A stretch of 64,000 bases of DNA from Gemmiger sp. An50 (GTDB lineage Bacteria; Bacillota; Clostridia; Oscillospirales; Ruminococcaceae): NCBI RefSeq assembly GCF_002161595.1, contig NZ_NFID01000009.1, positions 1 to 64,000 of the forward strand, in the 5' to 3' direction. The stretch's first letter is position 1. Every line of letters begins with the position of its first letter. The notes below the pieces were generated by a model that worked only from the letters and a program-made list of their open reading frames with translations, was not told the origin of the DNA and did no database searches. Shown here piece after piece: positions 32,973 to 42,475 of the stretch. The translations under genes and the position numbers were made by a program.

Positions 32973-34016
32973 ATGCGTAAGGTCAAACGTGAAGTGAAAA
33001 TCGGCAACGTGGTGATCGGCGGTCACAATCCGGTGGCAGTTCAGACCATGCTGAACGTGCCTGTGGCGGATATCCCGGGCAACGTGGCCCAGGCCAAACG
33101 GGTGGTGGAAGCCGGCTGCCAGATTCTGCGCGCCAGCGTTCCCAGCCTGGAGGACGTGCGCATTGTGGAAGCAGTGAAAAACGCAGTGGATGTGCCCTTC
33201 GTGGCCGACATTCATTTTAACTACAAGATCGCGCTGGCCTGCGTGGATGCGGGCGTGGATAAGATCCGCATCAACCCCGGCAACATCGGCGCGGATGAAA
33301 ATGTGCGCGCCGTGGCCCGTGCCTGCAACGCCAAAAACATCCCCATCCGCATCGGCGTAAATGCCGGCAGCCTGGAGAAAGAGATTCTGGCCAAGTACGG
33401 CGCACCTGTGCCGGAGGCTCTGGTGGAAAGCGCCATGTACCATGTGGCTCTGCTGGAAAAGCACGATTTCAACAACATTGTGATCTCCATCAAATCCAGC
33501 AATGTGCCCACCATGATGCAGGCCTATCGTCTGCTCAGTGAGAAGTGCGATTACCCGCTGCATGTGGGCGTTACCGAGGCCGGTACCTACCGCATGGGTC
33601 TGATCAAGTCCGGCATGGGCATCGGCGGCCTGCTGCTGGAGGGCATCGGCGATACTCTGCGGGTGTCCCTGACTGATGAGCCGGAGAAGGAAGTGCAGGC
33701 CGGTTACGACATCCTGCGCGCCGCCGGTCATGCGGTGGGCGGCCCGGAGATCATCAGCTGTCCCACCTGCGGCCGCACCAATATCCAGGTGGCCAAGATT
33801 GCCGACGAGGTGGAGAAGCGCCTGAAGGGTTATAAAAAGCCCATCAAGGTAGCCGTGATGGGCTGCGTGGTGAACGGTCCCGGCGAGGCCCGGGAGGCGG
33901 ACATCGGTATTGCCGGCGGCAAGGACGAGGCACTGCTGTTCATCCGGGGCGAGAAAATCCGGATGCTGCGGGGCGACATCGTGGGCCAGCTGGTGGATGA
34001 GATCTATAAGCTGTGA
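32973..34016 (+). CDS. ispG: 4-hydroxy-3-methylbut-2-en-1-yl diphosphate synthase
   Basis: IspG (GcpE) is an iron-sulfur enzyme that reduces the cyclic diphosphate in the next-to-last MEP pathway step. The 347-residue protein starts with VVIGGHNPVAVQTM and has the cluster-binding cysteines in SCPTCGRTNIQV and in MGCVVNGPGEA. It begins 20 bases after rseP with AGGAGG upstream. It shares the operon with dxr. Confidence 0.96.
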   Translation: MRKVKREVKIGNVVIGGHNPVAVQTMLNVPVADIPGNVAQAKRVVEAGCQILRASVPSLEDVRIVEAVKNAVDVPFVADIHFNYKIALACVDAGVDKIRINPGNIGADENVRAVARACNAKNIPIRIGVNAGSLEKEILAKYGAPVPEALVESAMYHVALLEKHDFNNIVISIKSSNVPTMMQAYRLLSEKCDYPLHVGVTEAGTYRMGLIKSGMGIGGLLLEGIGDTLRVSLTDEPEKEVQAGYDILRAAGHAVGGPEIISCPTCGRTNIQVAKIADEVEKRLKGYKKPIKVAVMGCVVNGPGEAREADIGIAGGKDEALLFIRGEKIRMLRGDIVGQLVDEIYKL

Positions 34017-34027
34017 TGTGTTTTTGA

Positions 34028-34058
34028 GCCTGCGGGCGGGATTTTCCTGCCCGCAGGC
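34028..34058 (+). other. Hairpin between ispG and polC
   Basis: A 13-bp stem (GCCTGCGGGCGGG and complement, one G-T pair) with a five-base loop follows the ispG stop. There is no downstream T-run. It may reduce read-through into polC or mark an RNA cleavage site. Confidence 0.6.
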
Positions 34059-34087
34059 CATTGCTTTGTAAAAAAGGAGACAACCCA

Positions 34088-37000
34088 TTGAAACCTTTGG
34101 TAACACAACTGTGGCCCCAGTTCACGGTGGACGAGACCTTTGCCCGCTGTTTTGCGGGAGTGCTGGTGGAGCATGTGGAGATGCTGCGCCTAAGCCGGAA
34201 GATTCGCATTCATCTGCGTAGCGGTGCGCCGCTGCCGGTGAATCTGTGCGACCGCCTGTGCACTTCGCTCAGCCCTCTGTTCGATGGCTTTCAGGTGGAG
34301 ATTCAGAACAGCTTTCCCTATGAGACCATCACCCCGGAGAGCATCCAGAAGCTGATCGGCGAGCTGCGGGACGAGGATTATCCGGTCAACGGCTTTCTGG
34401 ACCATGCCGCCATCGACATCGAAGACCAGTTCATCCGGCTGCATATTAAAGTGGGCAAAAAAATTCTGGAGGAGATTCAGTTCCCGCAGGCCCTGGCCCA
34501 GCGCATTGAGCAGCGCACCGGAACTCTGCCCCAGGTGGAGCTTGCCCAGACCGGCAAGACCGCCACGGTGGAGGAATGGGAGAAGAAGGTTCTGCAGAAG
34601 GTGCCCACTGTAAAGTTTGAGGAGAAGAAGGGCCTGCCGCCCATCAAGATCCCCGGCCTGGACCTGACCGACAAGCCGGTTAAGCTGTTCCACGGCAAGA
34701 ACTTCAAGCCCGGCGAGCTGACCCCGCTGAAGGAGCTGGGCGGCGACGGCGGCCGTGTGATGATCTGGGGCGACGTGTTCGCAGTGGAGGTAAAAGGCAA
34801 CTTCCAGAAGAGCTACATCGTTTCCATCACCGACTACACCGGCTCCATCAACCTGAAGCTCCGCAGCCGGGAAGGGGAGGACTTCAGCAAGTGGGAGGAG
34901 CTGAAAAAGGGCACCACCCTGGTGTTGAAGGGCGAATGCACCTACGATAAGTACGAGCACGACTATGTGGTCTACCCCTACGACGTGCTGCAGGTGGAAC
35001 GCCGCAAGCGGGAGGACAACGCCCCCCAGAAGCGGGTGGAGCTGCACCTGCACACCAAGCTTAGCAGCATGGACGGCTTCTGCGACCCGGGCGAGATCGT
35101 GCGTACCGCACATCGCATGGGCCATCGGGCCATCGCTATTACCGACCACGGTGTGGTGCAGGGCTTCCCGGAAGCAATGCTGGCGGCGGATGCCATCCGC
35201 AAAAGCGACCCGGATTTCAAGGTCATCTACGGCGTGGAGGCCTACTTTGTGGATGACATGATCCCGGTGCTGTACGGTGAAGCCACCGGCCCCATGAGCG
35301 GCAGCTTTGTGGTGTACGATACCGAGACCACCGGCCTGGACCCCAACACCGAATTCCTCACCGAGATCGGCGCGGTGGTGGTGGAGAACGGCCAGATCAC
35401 CGAGACCTTCGGTACCTTCGTGAACCCGGGCAAGCCCATCCCGCCAAAGATCGTGGAGCTCACCGGCATAAACGACAGCATGGTGGCGGACGCCCCCACG
35501 CCGGACGAAGCGGTGCGCATGTTTGCAGAATTTGCAAAGGGTCGGGTGCTCATTGCCCACAACGCCCACAAGTTCGATATGCGCTTCATGCACATCGCCG
35601 CCAAACGGGCGGGCATCGAACTGGACAACGCCTACATCGACACGCTGCCCATGGCCCAGAACCTGTATCCAGGCCTGCGCAACTATAAGCTGGATACCAT
35701 CAACGACCATCTGGAGATCGAGCCCTTCAACCATCACCGGGCGGTAGACGACGCCATGGCCCTTGCCAAGATCTTCTGCAAGATGCTGGAAGATTTGACG
35801 GAAAAGAAGATCGAGCGGCTGGAAGACATCAACATCGGCCTGGGCGGCGGCAACAAAGAGGTCATCAAGAAGAAGTATTATCACCTGATTATCCTGGTGC
35901 GCAACCAGGTGGGCCTGAAAAATCTGTACAAGATCGTTAGCGAGGCTCATACCAACTACTTTTTCAAGAAGCCCCGGGTGCCGCGCAGCATTCTGAACAA
36001 GCACCGGGACGGACTTTTGATTGGTTCTGCCTGTGAAGCAGGCGAACTTTACAGAGCTGTTGTGGAGGGTCAGAGCTTTGAAAAGCTGTGCCAGATCGCG
36101 GAATACTACGATTTTCTGGAGGTACAGCCTCTGGGGAATAACGAATACATGGTGCGGGAGCATCTGGTGGATTCCATGGACAAGATTCAGGACTTCAACC
36201 GCACCATCATCAAGTTGGGCGAGGTGCTGAACAAGCCGGTGGTGGCCACTGGCGACGTGCATTTTCAGGACCCGGAGGACTCGGTCTACCGGGCGGTTTT
36301 GCAGGCCGGCAACGGCTTCAAGGACGCGGACAATCAGGCGCCTCTGTACTACCGCACCACCGAGGATATGCTCAACCAGTTCAATTATCTGCCCAAGGAA
36401 AAGGCTTTTGAGATCGTGGTGACCAACCCCAACAAGATTGCCGACATGGTGGATGGGGGAGTGCGGGCCATTCCCAAGGGTACCTTCCCGCCCTCCATCG
36501 AGGGCGCTGAGCAGCAGCTGCGCGACGCCACCTGGAACACCGCGAAAAAGCACTACGGCGACCCCTTGCCGGAGCTGGTGCGGGCCCGTTTGCAGCGGGA
36601 ATTGGATTCCATCTGCGGCCACGGCTTCGCGGTACTGTATGTAATCGCTGTAAAGCTGGTTGCCTTTTCAAACCAAAATGGGTACCAGGTGGGCAGCCGT
36701 GGCTCGGTTGGCTCCTCTGCGGTGGCCCATTTCTCGGGAATCTCCGAGGTAAACAGCCTGCCGCCTCATTATCTGTGCCCCAATTGCCAGTACAGCGAGT
36801 TCATCACCGACGGCAGCGTGGCCGACGGCTTCGACCTGCCGGATAAAAACTGCCCCTGCTGCGGCGCGCCCCTGATCGTGGACGGCCACGACATCCCCTT
36901 TGAGACCTTCCTGGGCTTTGACGGCGACAAGGAGCCGGATATCGACCTGAACTTCTCCGGCGAGTACCAGAGCTTCGTACACCGGTACACGGAGGAGCTG

Positions 37001-38374
37001 TTCGGCAAGGAGTTCGTGTTCAAGGCGGGCACTGTGTCCGGTTTGCAGGATAAGACCGCCTACGGCTACGTGAAAAAATATCTGGAAGAGCGGGGCCGCA
37101 TCGTGAATCGTGCGGAGGAAAACCGACTCACTCAGGGCTGCACCGGCGTGAAGCGCACCACCGGCCAGCACCCGGGCGGCATGGTGGTTGTGCCGGATGT
37201 GCACGAGATCCAGGATTTCTGCCCCATCCAGCACCCCGCCGACGATAAGGAAAAGGGTGTGCTTACCACCCACTTCGAATTCAAATATCTCCATGATACC
37301 CTGCTCAAGCTGGATGAGCTGGGCCACGATGTGCCCACCATGTACAAGTATCTGGAGAACATGACCGGCATCCCCATGGAAAAGGTGCCTATGAATGATA
37401 CCAAGGTGATCAGCCTTCTGGTCTCCACCGAGGCACTGGGCGTTACCCCGGAGCAGATCGACAGCCAGACCGGTACCTTCGGCATTCCAGAGCTGGGCAC
37501 CCCCTTCGTGCGGCAGATGCTCATCGAAGCCCAGCCGAAGAACTTCAGCGACCTGATTCAGATTTCCGGCCTTTCCCACGGCACTGACGTTTGGAACGGC
37601 AACGCCCAAGACCTGATCAAGGACGGCGTGTGCACCATTTCCGACGTGATCGGCTGTCGTGACAGCATCATGACCTACCTGCTGCACAAGGGTCTGGAGC
37701 CCAAGCTGGCCTTCAATATCATGGAGCTGACCCGAAAAGGCAAGGTGGCAAAGGGCGGCTTCCCGCCGGGAGCAGAGGAGACCATGAAGGAGTGCGGTGT
37801 GCCGGACTGGTACATGGATTCCTGCCGCAAGATCAAGTATATGTTCCCCAAGGCTCACGCTGTGGCTTACCTGATCGCGGCCATCCGGCTGATGTGGTTC
37901 AAGGTGTACCATCCCCAGGCGTTCTACGCCACCTACTTCACCGTTCGCGGTGATGACATCGACTATGAAGCAGCGGTGGGCGGTGTAAAGGTAGCCCAGC
38001 AGCATTTGAAAGAGGTGAACGCCCGCCTGCGGGAAGAGCGGAAAGCCAAGGACGAAGACATCCAGGTCTCGCTGCAGCTGGTGAACGAAATGCTGGCCCG
38101 CGGCTATGAATTCCTGCCCATTCAGTTGGGCAAGAGCCGGGCCACTCAGTATGTGGTGGAGGACGGTAAGGTTCGTCTGCCGTTTACCTCGCTGAAAGGT
38201 GTGGGTGAGTCCGCTGCTGTCGCGCTGGAGCGGGCCACCATTAACGGGCAGGAGTACCTGTCTATCGAAGAGCTTCAGCAGGCCACCGGCGTTTCCAGCG
38301 CCGTGATGGAGAACCTGAAAAATGTGGGTGCTCTGGGCGGCCTGCCGGATACCAGCCAGGTGAGCTTCTTCTGA
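34088..38374 (+). CDS. polC: DNA polymerase III alpha subunit, PolC type
   Basis: PolC is the main replicative DNA polymerase of low-GC Gram-positive bacteria. The 1428-residue protein has an N-terminal domain, an OB-fold (about 215-300), a PHP domain starting ELHLHTKLSSMDGF, an inserted 3'-5' proofreading exonuclease (FVVYDTETTGLDPNTEF, later FNHHRAVDDAMAL), a polymerase core with EPDIDLNFSGEYQ, a zinc-binding CPNCQYSEF...CPCCGA and a C-terminal tail ending in QVSFF, which is the beta-clamp binding motif. TTG 34088 is chosen over TTG 34061 because AAAAAGGAGA precedes it. Confidence 0.97.
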   Translation: MKPLVTQLWPQFTVDETFARCFAGVLVEHVEMLRLSRKIRIHLRSGAPLPVNLCDRLCTSLSPLFDGFQVEIQNSFPYETITPESIQKLIGELRDEDYPVNGFLDHAAIDIEDQFIRLHIKVGKKILEEIQFPQALAQRIEQRTGTLPQVELAQTGKTATVEEWEKKVLQKVPTVKFEEKKGLPPIKIPGLDLTDKPVKLFHGKNFKPGELTPLKELGGDGGRVMIWGDVFAVEVKGNFQKSYIVSITDYTGSINLKLRSREGEDFSKWEELKKGTTLVLKGECTYDKYEHDYVVYPYDVLQVERRKREDNAPQKRVELHLHTKLSSMDGFCDPGEIVRTAHRMGHRAIAITDHGVVQGFPEAMLAADAIRKSDPDFKVIYGVEAYFVDDMIPVLYGEATGPMSGSFVVYDTETTGLDPNTEFLTEIGAVVVENGQITETFGTFVNPGKPIPPKIVELTGINDSMVADAPTPDEAVRMFAEFAKGRVLIAHNAHKFDMRFMHIAAKRAGIELDNAYIDTLPMAQNLYPGLRNYKLDTINDHLEIEPFNHHRAVDDAMALAKIFCKMLEDLTEKKIERLEDINIGLGGGNKEVIKKKYYHLIILVRNQVGLKNLYKIVSEAHTNYFFKKPRVPRSILNKHRDGLLIGSACEAGELYRAVVEGQSFEKLCQIAEYYDFLEVQPLGNNEYMVREHLVDSMDKIQDFNRTIIKLGEVLNKPVVATGDVHFQDPEDSVYRAVLQAGNGFKDADNQAPLYYRTTEDMLNQFNYLPKEKAFEIVVTNPNKIADMVDGGVRAIPKGTFPPSIEGAEQQLRDATWNTAKKHYGDPLPELVRARLQRELDSICGHGFAVLYVIAVKLVAFSNQNGYQVGSRGSVGSSAVAHFSGISEVNSLPPHYLCPNCQYSEFITDGSVADGFDLPDKNCPCCGAPLIVDGHDIPFETFLGFDGDKEPDIDLNFSGEYQSFVHRYTEELFGKEFVFKAGTVSGLQDKTAYGYVKKYLEERGRIVNRAEENRLTQGCTGVKRTTGQHPGGMVVVPDVHEIQDFCPIQHPADDKEKGVLTTHFEFKYLHDTLLKLDELGHDVPTMYKYLENMTGIPMEKVPMNDTKVISLLVSTEALGVTPEQIDSQTGTFGIPELGTPFVRQMLIEAQPKNFSDLIQISGLSHGTDVWNGNAQDLIKDGVCTISDVIGCRDSIMTYLLHKGLEPKLAFNIMELTRKGKVAKGGFPPGAEETMKECGVPDWYMDSCRKIKYMFPKAHAVAYLIAAIRLMWFKVYHPQAFYATYFTVRGDDIDYEAAVGGVKVAQQHLKEVNARLREERKAKDEDIQVSLQLVNEMLARGYEFLPIQLGKSRATQYVVEDGKVRLPFTSLKGVGESAAVALERATINGQEYLSIEELQQATGVSSAVMENLKNVGALGGLPDTSQVSFF

Positions 38375-38432
38375 TTGTTTGATTCTCGCAGTATGCTTTT
38401 TAACGCAGCAGGCGAGAAAAGATAGCTCGAAC

Positions 38433-38476
38433 AAAAGAGCGAAACGCGTTTTATGAACATGTTTCGCTCTTTTTTC
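38433..38476 (+). terminator. Terminator of polC
   Basis: AAAAGAGCGAAAC pairs with GTTTCGCTCTTTT and is followed by further T residues; the loop is long and AT-rich. It closes the pyrH-polC cluster. Confidence 0.85.
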
Positions 38477-38502
38477 TTATGCTATGGTGGAAGAAGAGAG
38501 AC

Positions 38503-38533
38503 AAAAACGCCCGTCACAGAACGTGACGGGCGT
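38503..38533 (-). terminator. Terminator of the RluA-type gene
   Basis: On the minus strand, an 11-bp ACGCCCGTCAC stem with a five-base loop is followed by TTTTT. It lies downstream of the minus-strand pseudouridine synthase gene, beyond a gene-free stretch at about 38540-38646 where I see nothing else. Confidence 0.85.
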
Positions 38534-38646
38534 GAAAAACTTTTTCAAAAGCAAAGACCAGGAAGAGCTTCCCTCTGCCAAAATAGGGGAGAACCGCACT
38601 CAAACGGGCAAAATGCAAAAATATGCAGCCGCCTGCCGGGGAAAAT

Positions 38647-39612
38647 TCACCGGGGCCCCAGTTTGGCCAGGTCGTTGAAGGTGGTCAGGATCTGGGGCTG
38701 CTCCAAACGGATCTGCTTGCCGCTCAGGTAATGCAGCGAGCTTTCCTCCGGAATCTGGCCGAAGGTCAGCTGCACTGCACACAGGGCCTGGGTTTTCAGT
38801 CCGGCCTTCTCGTTCCACTTCCGGTTGCCGTATTTGATGTCGCCCAGAACCGGCGCCCCCAGAAAAGCCAGATGGGCGCGGATCTGATGAGTGCGGCCGG
38901 TCACCAGTCCGATGCGGCAGAGGGTGAAGGGGCCGATTACCTTTTCCGGGGTCACCTCGGTGATAATCTCCTTGTAGCCCTCGGCGGCGTCGGCACGCAC
39001 CTGCACCTTGTTGTTGGATTCATTGTGGCGCAGCCAGGCGGTGTGGCGGCCCTTGGGAGGCTTGCCGAAGGTGATGGTCAGGTACTCCTTGCGGACCAAA
39101 TCGGTGCGGATGATTTCGTTCATGTCCCGCAACGCGGCGTAATTCTTTGCGGCCACCACCAGACCTTCGGTGCCCCGGTCCAGCCGGTTGCACAGGGCGG
39201 GGGCAAAGGTGTGCTCCTGCCCGGCAATATATTCGCCTTTCTGGGTAAGATAAGCGGTGAAGGCATCCACCAGATTGGCGTCGCCGGTGCGGTCCGAGTG
39301 GCAGAGCAGGTGAGCGGGCTTGTACAGCACCGCCAGATTCTCGTCCTCGTAAACCACCTGAACCGGCGGCTGGCGGCGGGTCGGTGCCTTGGGGGCAGGC
39401 GCAGCGGAAAAGAACTCGTCGTTGATATAAAGCTCCAGCACATCCCCGGCATGAATGCGGTAATCCGCGTCGGCTTTTTTGCCGTTCACCTTGATGCGTT
39501 TGTTCCGAAAGCTCTTGTACAGCAAGCTGTTGGGCAGATTAACAGTAACGTTTTGCACAAAACGGGAAAGGCGCACGCCTTCCTCATTGGTGCCCGCGGT
39601 AAAGCGTTTCAT
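38647..39612 (-). CDS. RluA-family pseudouridine synthase
   Basis: The 321-residue enzyme isomerises uridine to pseudouridine in rRNA. It has an N-terminal S4 RNA-binding domain (RLSRFVQNV, then LYKSFRNKRIKVNGKKAD), the catalytic CNRLDRGTEGLVVAAKN with its Asp, RKEYLTITFGKPP, and GRTHQIRAHLAFLGAPVLGD. The layout suits RluC/RluD-type enzymes acting on 23S rRNA. It points away from radC, and it is distinct from the second RluA-type gene at 62211. Confidence 0.92.
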   Translation of the reverse strand: MKRFTAGTNEEGVRLSRFVQNVTVNLPNSLLYKSFRNKRIKVNGKKADADYRIHAGDVLELYINDEFFSAAPAPKAPTRRQPPVQVVYEDENLAVLYKPAHLLCHSDRTGDANLVDAFTAYLTQKGEYIAGQEHTFAPALCNRLDRGTEGLVVAAKNYAALRDMNEIIRTDLVRKEYLTITFGKPPKGRHTAWLRHNESNNKVQVRADAAEGYKEIITEVTPEKVIGPFTLCRIGLVTGRTHQIRAHLAFLGAPVLGDIKYGNRKWNEKAGLKTQALCAVQLTFGQIPEESSLHYLSGKQIRLEQPQILTTFNDLAKLGPR

Positions 39613-39651
39613 TCAAAAGGTTCCTCTCTTTCCAATAACCTGTAAATAGTA

Positions 39652-39657
39652 TATAAT
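39652..39657 (+). promoter_or_regulatory. Possible -10 box upstream of radC
   Basis: TATAAT lies about 50 bases before the radC start, with a weak TTCCAA 16 bases further up. The same space must also hold the promoter of the divergent RluA gene. Confidence 0.4.
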
Positions 39658-39707
39658 ATAAAGAATAGCGCGTAAAGCGTAACTTTGAAGGGAACGGGGA
39701 ACACAGC

Positions 39708-40403
39708 ATGGCACAGCAGCAGATCCACGCAAACCACCGCCAGCGGATGCGTAAGCGGTTTGAAGAGACCGGCTTCGACGGCTTTTCCGATCATGAGGTG
39801 CTGGAATACATCCTGTTTCATGCCATTCCCCGCAAGGATGTAAACCCAATTGCCCACGCGCTGATGGACCATTTCGGCGGGCTGGACCGGGTGCTGGAGG
39901 CCAGTGAGCAGGAGCTCACTCAGGTGGAGGGCGTGGGCCCGGCTACTGCCCGGCTGATCCGCCTGTTTCTGGCGGTGGACCGACGCTATCACCAGCATAA
40001 GACTCGACCGGTGCGCACCGTGAAAAGCCTGGAAGAGGTGGGCGAACACATGGAGTCGCTGTTTTATGGCGCTCGGGTGGAGCAGGTCTACGCCATGTAT
40101 CTGGACGACCGCAACCATATCCTCAAGGTGGAAAAGTGTTTTGAGGGCACGGTGAACGCCTCGTCAGTGTTCGTGAATGTGCTCAGCAGCCGTATGATCA
40201 CGCTGGGCGCCACCCAACTGGTGCTGGCCCACAATCACCCCAGAGGCTTTGCGCTGCCCTCCCGCGAGGATATGAACCTGACCAGCCAGATCCGCCAGAA
40301 GCTGGGGACCCTTGGTCTGAAGCTGGTGGACCATGTGATCGTTGCGCCGGACGGCTATATCTCCCTGCGGCAGAGTGACCGGTTCCAGAGCCTGTTTACC
40401 TGA
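39708..40403 (+). CDS. radC: RadC-family JAB/MPN-domain protein
   Basis: The 231-residue protein has the RadC helix-hairpin-helix part ([21 protein letters not shown]) followed by a JAB metalloprotease-like domain with [20 protein letters not shown] and [13 protein letters not shown]. The zinc site His-x-His-x10-Asp is intact. The old DNA-repair role is disputed, so the function is left open. It lies directly before uvrB. Confidence 0.9.
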   Translation: MAQQQIHANHRQRMRKRFEETGFDGFSDHEVLEYILFHAIPRKDVNPIAHALMDHFGGLDRVLEASEQELTQVEGVGPATARLIRLFLAVDRRYHQHKTRPVRTVKSLEEVGEHMESLFYGARVEQVYAMYLDDRNHILKVEKCFEGTVNASSVFVNVLSSRMITLGATQLVLAHNHPRGFALPSREDMNLTSQIRQKLGTLGLKLVDHVIVAPDGYISLRQSDRFQSLFT

Positions 40404-40456
40404 GTCCGAAGGCAGAAAAACACGCGGCCCTGCCCGCGAACAGAAAGGATGATCGA

Positions 40457-42472
40457 ATGGATCAGTTTAAACTTGTAGCACCCTATCAGCCAACGGGCGA
40501 CCAGCCCCAGGCCATTGAAACACTGGCCCAGGGCATCCTGAACGGCGACAAGGCCCAGACCCTGCTGGGTGTGACCGGCAGTGGTAAAACCTTCACCATG
40601 GCCAACGTGATCGCCAAGGTCAACCGGCCCACACTGGTACTGGCCCACAACAAGACCCTGGCGGCCCAGCTTTGCACCGAGTTCCGAGAGTTCTTCCCGG
40701 AGAACGCGGTGGAATATTTTGTATCCTACTACGACTACTACCAGCCGGAGGCCTATATTCCGTCCACCGATACCTACATCGAAAAGGACAGCGCCATCAA
40801 CGACGAGATCGACCGGCTGCGCCATTCCGCCACGGCGGCCCTGTCCGAGCGGCGGGATGTAATCATCGTGGCCAGTGTGTCCTGCATCTACAGTCTGGGC
40901 GACCCCATCGACTACCGGAGCATGGTCATCAGCCTGCGCCCCGGCATGCAGATGGATCGGGATGAGCTGTGCAAGCGGCTGGTGAAGCTGCAATACGAGC
41001 GCAACGACATCAACTTTGTGCGCAACAAGTTCCGGGTGCGGGGCGACACGGTGGAGATCAACCTGGCCTACATGAACGACGTGGCCATCCGGGTGGAATT
41101 CTTCGGCGACGAGATCGATCGCATCAGCGAGATGAACCCCCTCACCGGCGAGCGAAAAAACGTGGTCAAGCACGTGGCCATCTTCCCGGCCAGCCATTAC
41201 ATCGTTTCCCCGGAAAAGATGCAGGCGGGCCTTGTGAGCATCCGGGAAGAGATGGACCGGCAGGTGAAGAAGTTCACCGAGGAGGGCAAGCTGCTGGAGG
41301 CCCAGCGCATTGCCCAGCGCACCAACTACGACATGGAGATGCTCCAGGAAGTGGGCATGTGCAAGGGCATCGAGAACTATTCCGCGGTGCTTTCCGGCCG
41401 CGCTCCCGGCTCCACCCCCACCACGCTGCTGGACTACTTCCCCAAGGACTTCCTGCTCTTTGTGGACGAGAGCCACGTGATGCTGCCCCAGCTGCGGGCC
41501 ATGTACGGCGGCGACTACGCCCGCAAGAAAACCCTGGTGGACTTTGGCTTCCGACTGCCCTCCGCTTTCGACAACCGCCCCCTAAAATTCGAGGAGGTGG
41601 AAAGCAAGCTGAACCAGATTGTGTTCGTGAGCGCAACGCCCGGTGAATACGAACGGGAGCACAGTGTGCGGGTGGCCGAGCAGGTGATCCGCCCCACCGG
41701 CCTTTTGGACCCCCAGATCATCGTCAAGCCGGTGGAGGGCCAGATCGAGGACCTGCTGGGCGAGATCAACCAGCGCACCGCCCGAAACGAGCGGGTGCTG
41801 GTGACCACCCTGACCAAGAAGATGGCCGAGGACCTGACCGACTTCCTCACCGAGCACGGGGTCAAGGTCAAGTACATGCACCACGAGGTGGATACCTTCG
41901 AGCGCATGGAGCTGATCAAGGATCTGCGCACCGGCACCATCGACGTGATCGTGGGCATCAACCTGCTGCGCGAGGGCCTGGACCTGCCCGAGGTTTCGCT
42001 GGTGGCGATTCTGGATGCGGACAAGGAAGGTTTCCTGCGCAGCGAGACCAGTCTGGTGCAGACCATCGGCCGCGCCGCCCGAAATGCGGACGGCATTGTC
42101 ATCATGTATGCGGATGAGGTTACTCCCAGCATGGAGAAGGCCATCACCGAAACCGAGCGCCGCCGCTCCATTCAGATGGCCTACAACGAGGCCCATGGCA
42201 TTACCCCGAAAACCATCGTGAAGAGCATCCGCGACAGCATCGAGATCAGCGACCACAAGGAGAACGCAAAGTTTGGCACCCGCCGCATGAGCAAGGCGGA
42301 GCGGGAGCAGCTGATCACCCGCCTGACCCGCGAGATGAAGGAGGCGGCCAAGCTGCTGGAATTCGAGCACGCGGCCTTCCTGCGTGACCGCATTGAAAAG
42401 CTGCGCCGGGGCGAGAATCCCAGCGACGATGCCAACGAAACAAAGCCGAAAAAGAGGAAAGGAAAGTTCTGA
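40457..42472 (+). CDS. uvrB: Excinuclease ABC subunit B
   Basis: UvrB verifies damage and loads UvrC in nucleotide excision repair. The 671-residue protein is a superfamily 2 helicase with Walker [10 protein letters not shown] near 42, the beta-hairpin region [12 protein letters not shown], helicase motifs ([37 protein letters not shown]) and the C-terminal UVR motif ([19 protein letters not shown]). The next gene, uvrA, starts four bases after its stop. Confidence 0.98.
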   Translation: MDQFKLVAPYQPTGDQPQAIETLAQGILNGDKAQTLLGVTGSGKTFTMANVIAKVNRPTLVLAHNKTLAAQLCTEFREFFPENAVEYFVSYYDYYQPEAYIPSTDTYIEKDSAINDEIDRLRHSATAALSERRDVIIVASVSCIYSLGDPIDYRSMVISLRPGMQMDRDELCKRLVKLQYERNDINFVRNKFRVRGDTVEINLAYMNDVAIRVEFFGDEIDRISEMNPLTGERKNVVKHVAIFPASHYIVSPEKMQAGLVSIREEMDRQVKKFTEEGKLLEAQRIAQRTNYDMEMLQEVGMCKGIENYSAVLSGRAPGSTPTTLLDYFPKDFLLFVDESHVMLPQLRAMYGGDYARKKTLVDFGFRLPSAFDNRPLKFEEVESKLNQIVFVSATPGEYEREHSVRVAEQVIRPTGLLDPQIIVKPVEGQIEDLLGEINQRTARNERVLVTTLTKKMAEDLTDFLTEHGVKVKYMHHEVDTFERMELIKDLRTGTIDVIVGINLLREGLDLPEVSLVAILDADKEGFLRSETSLVQTIGRAARNADGIVIMYADEVTPSMEKAITETERRRSIQMAYNEAHGITPKTIVKSIRDSIEISDHKENAKFGTRRMSKAEREQLITRLTREMKEAAKLLEFEHAAFLRDRIEKLRRGENPSDDANETKPKKRKGKF

Positions 42473-42475
42473 GCA

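Noticed and set aside
34190-38434. Long minus-strand frames of 810 and 588 codons
   Set aside because: They are shadows of polC.
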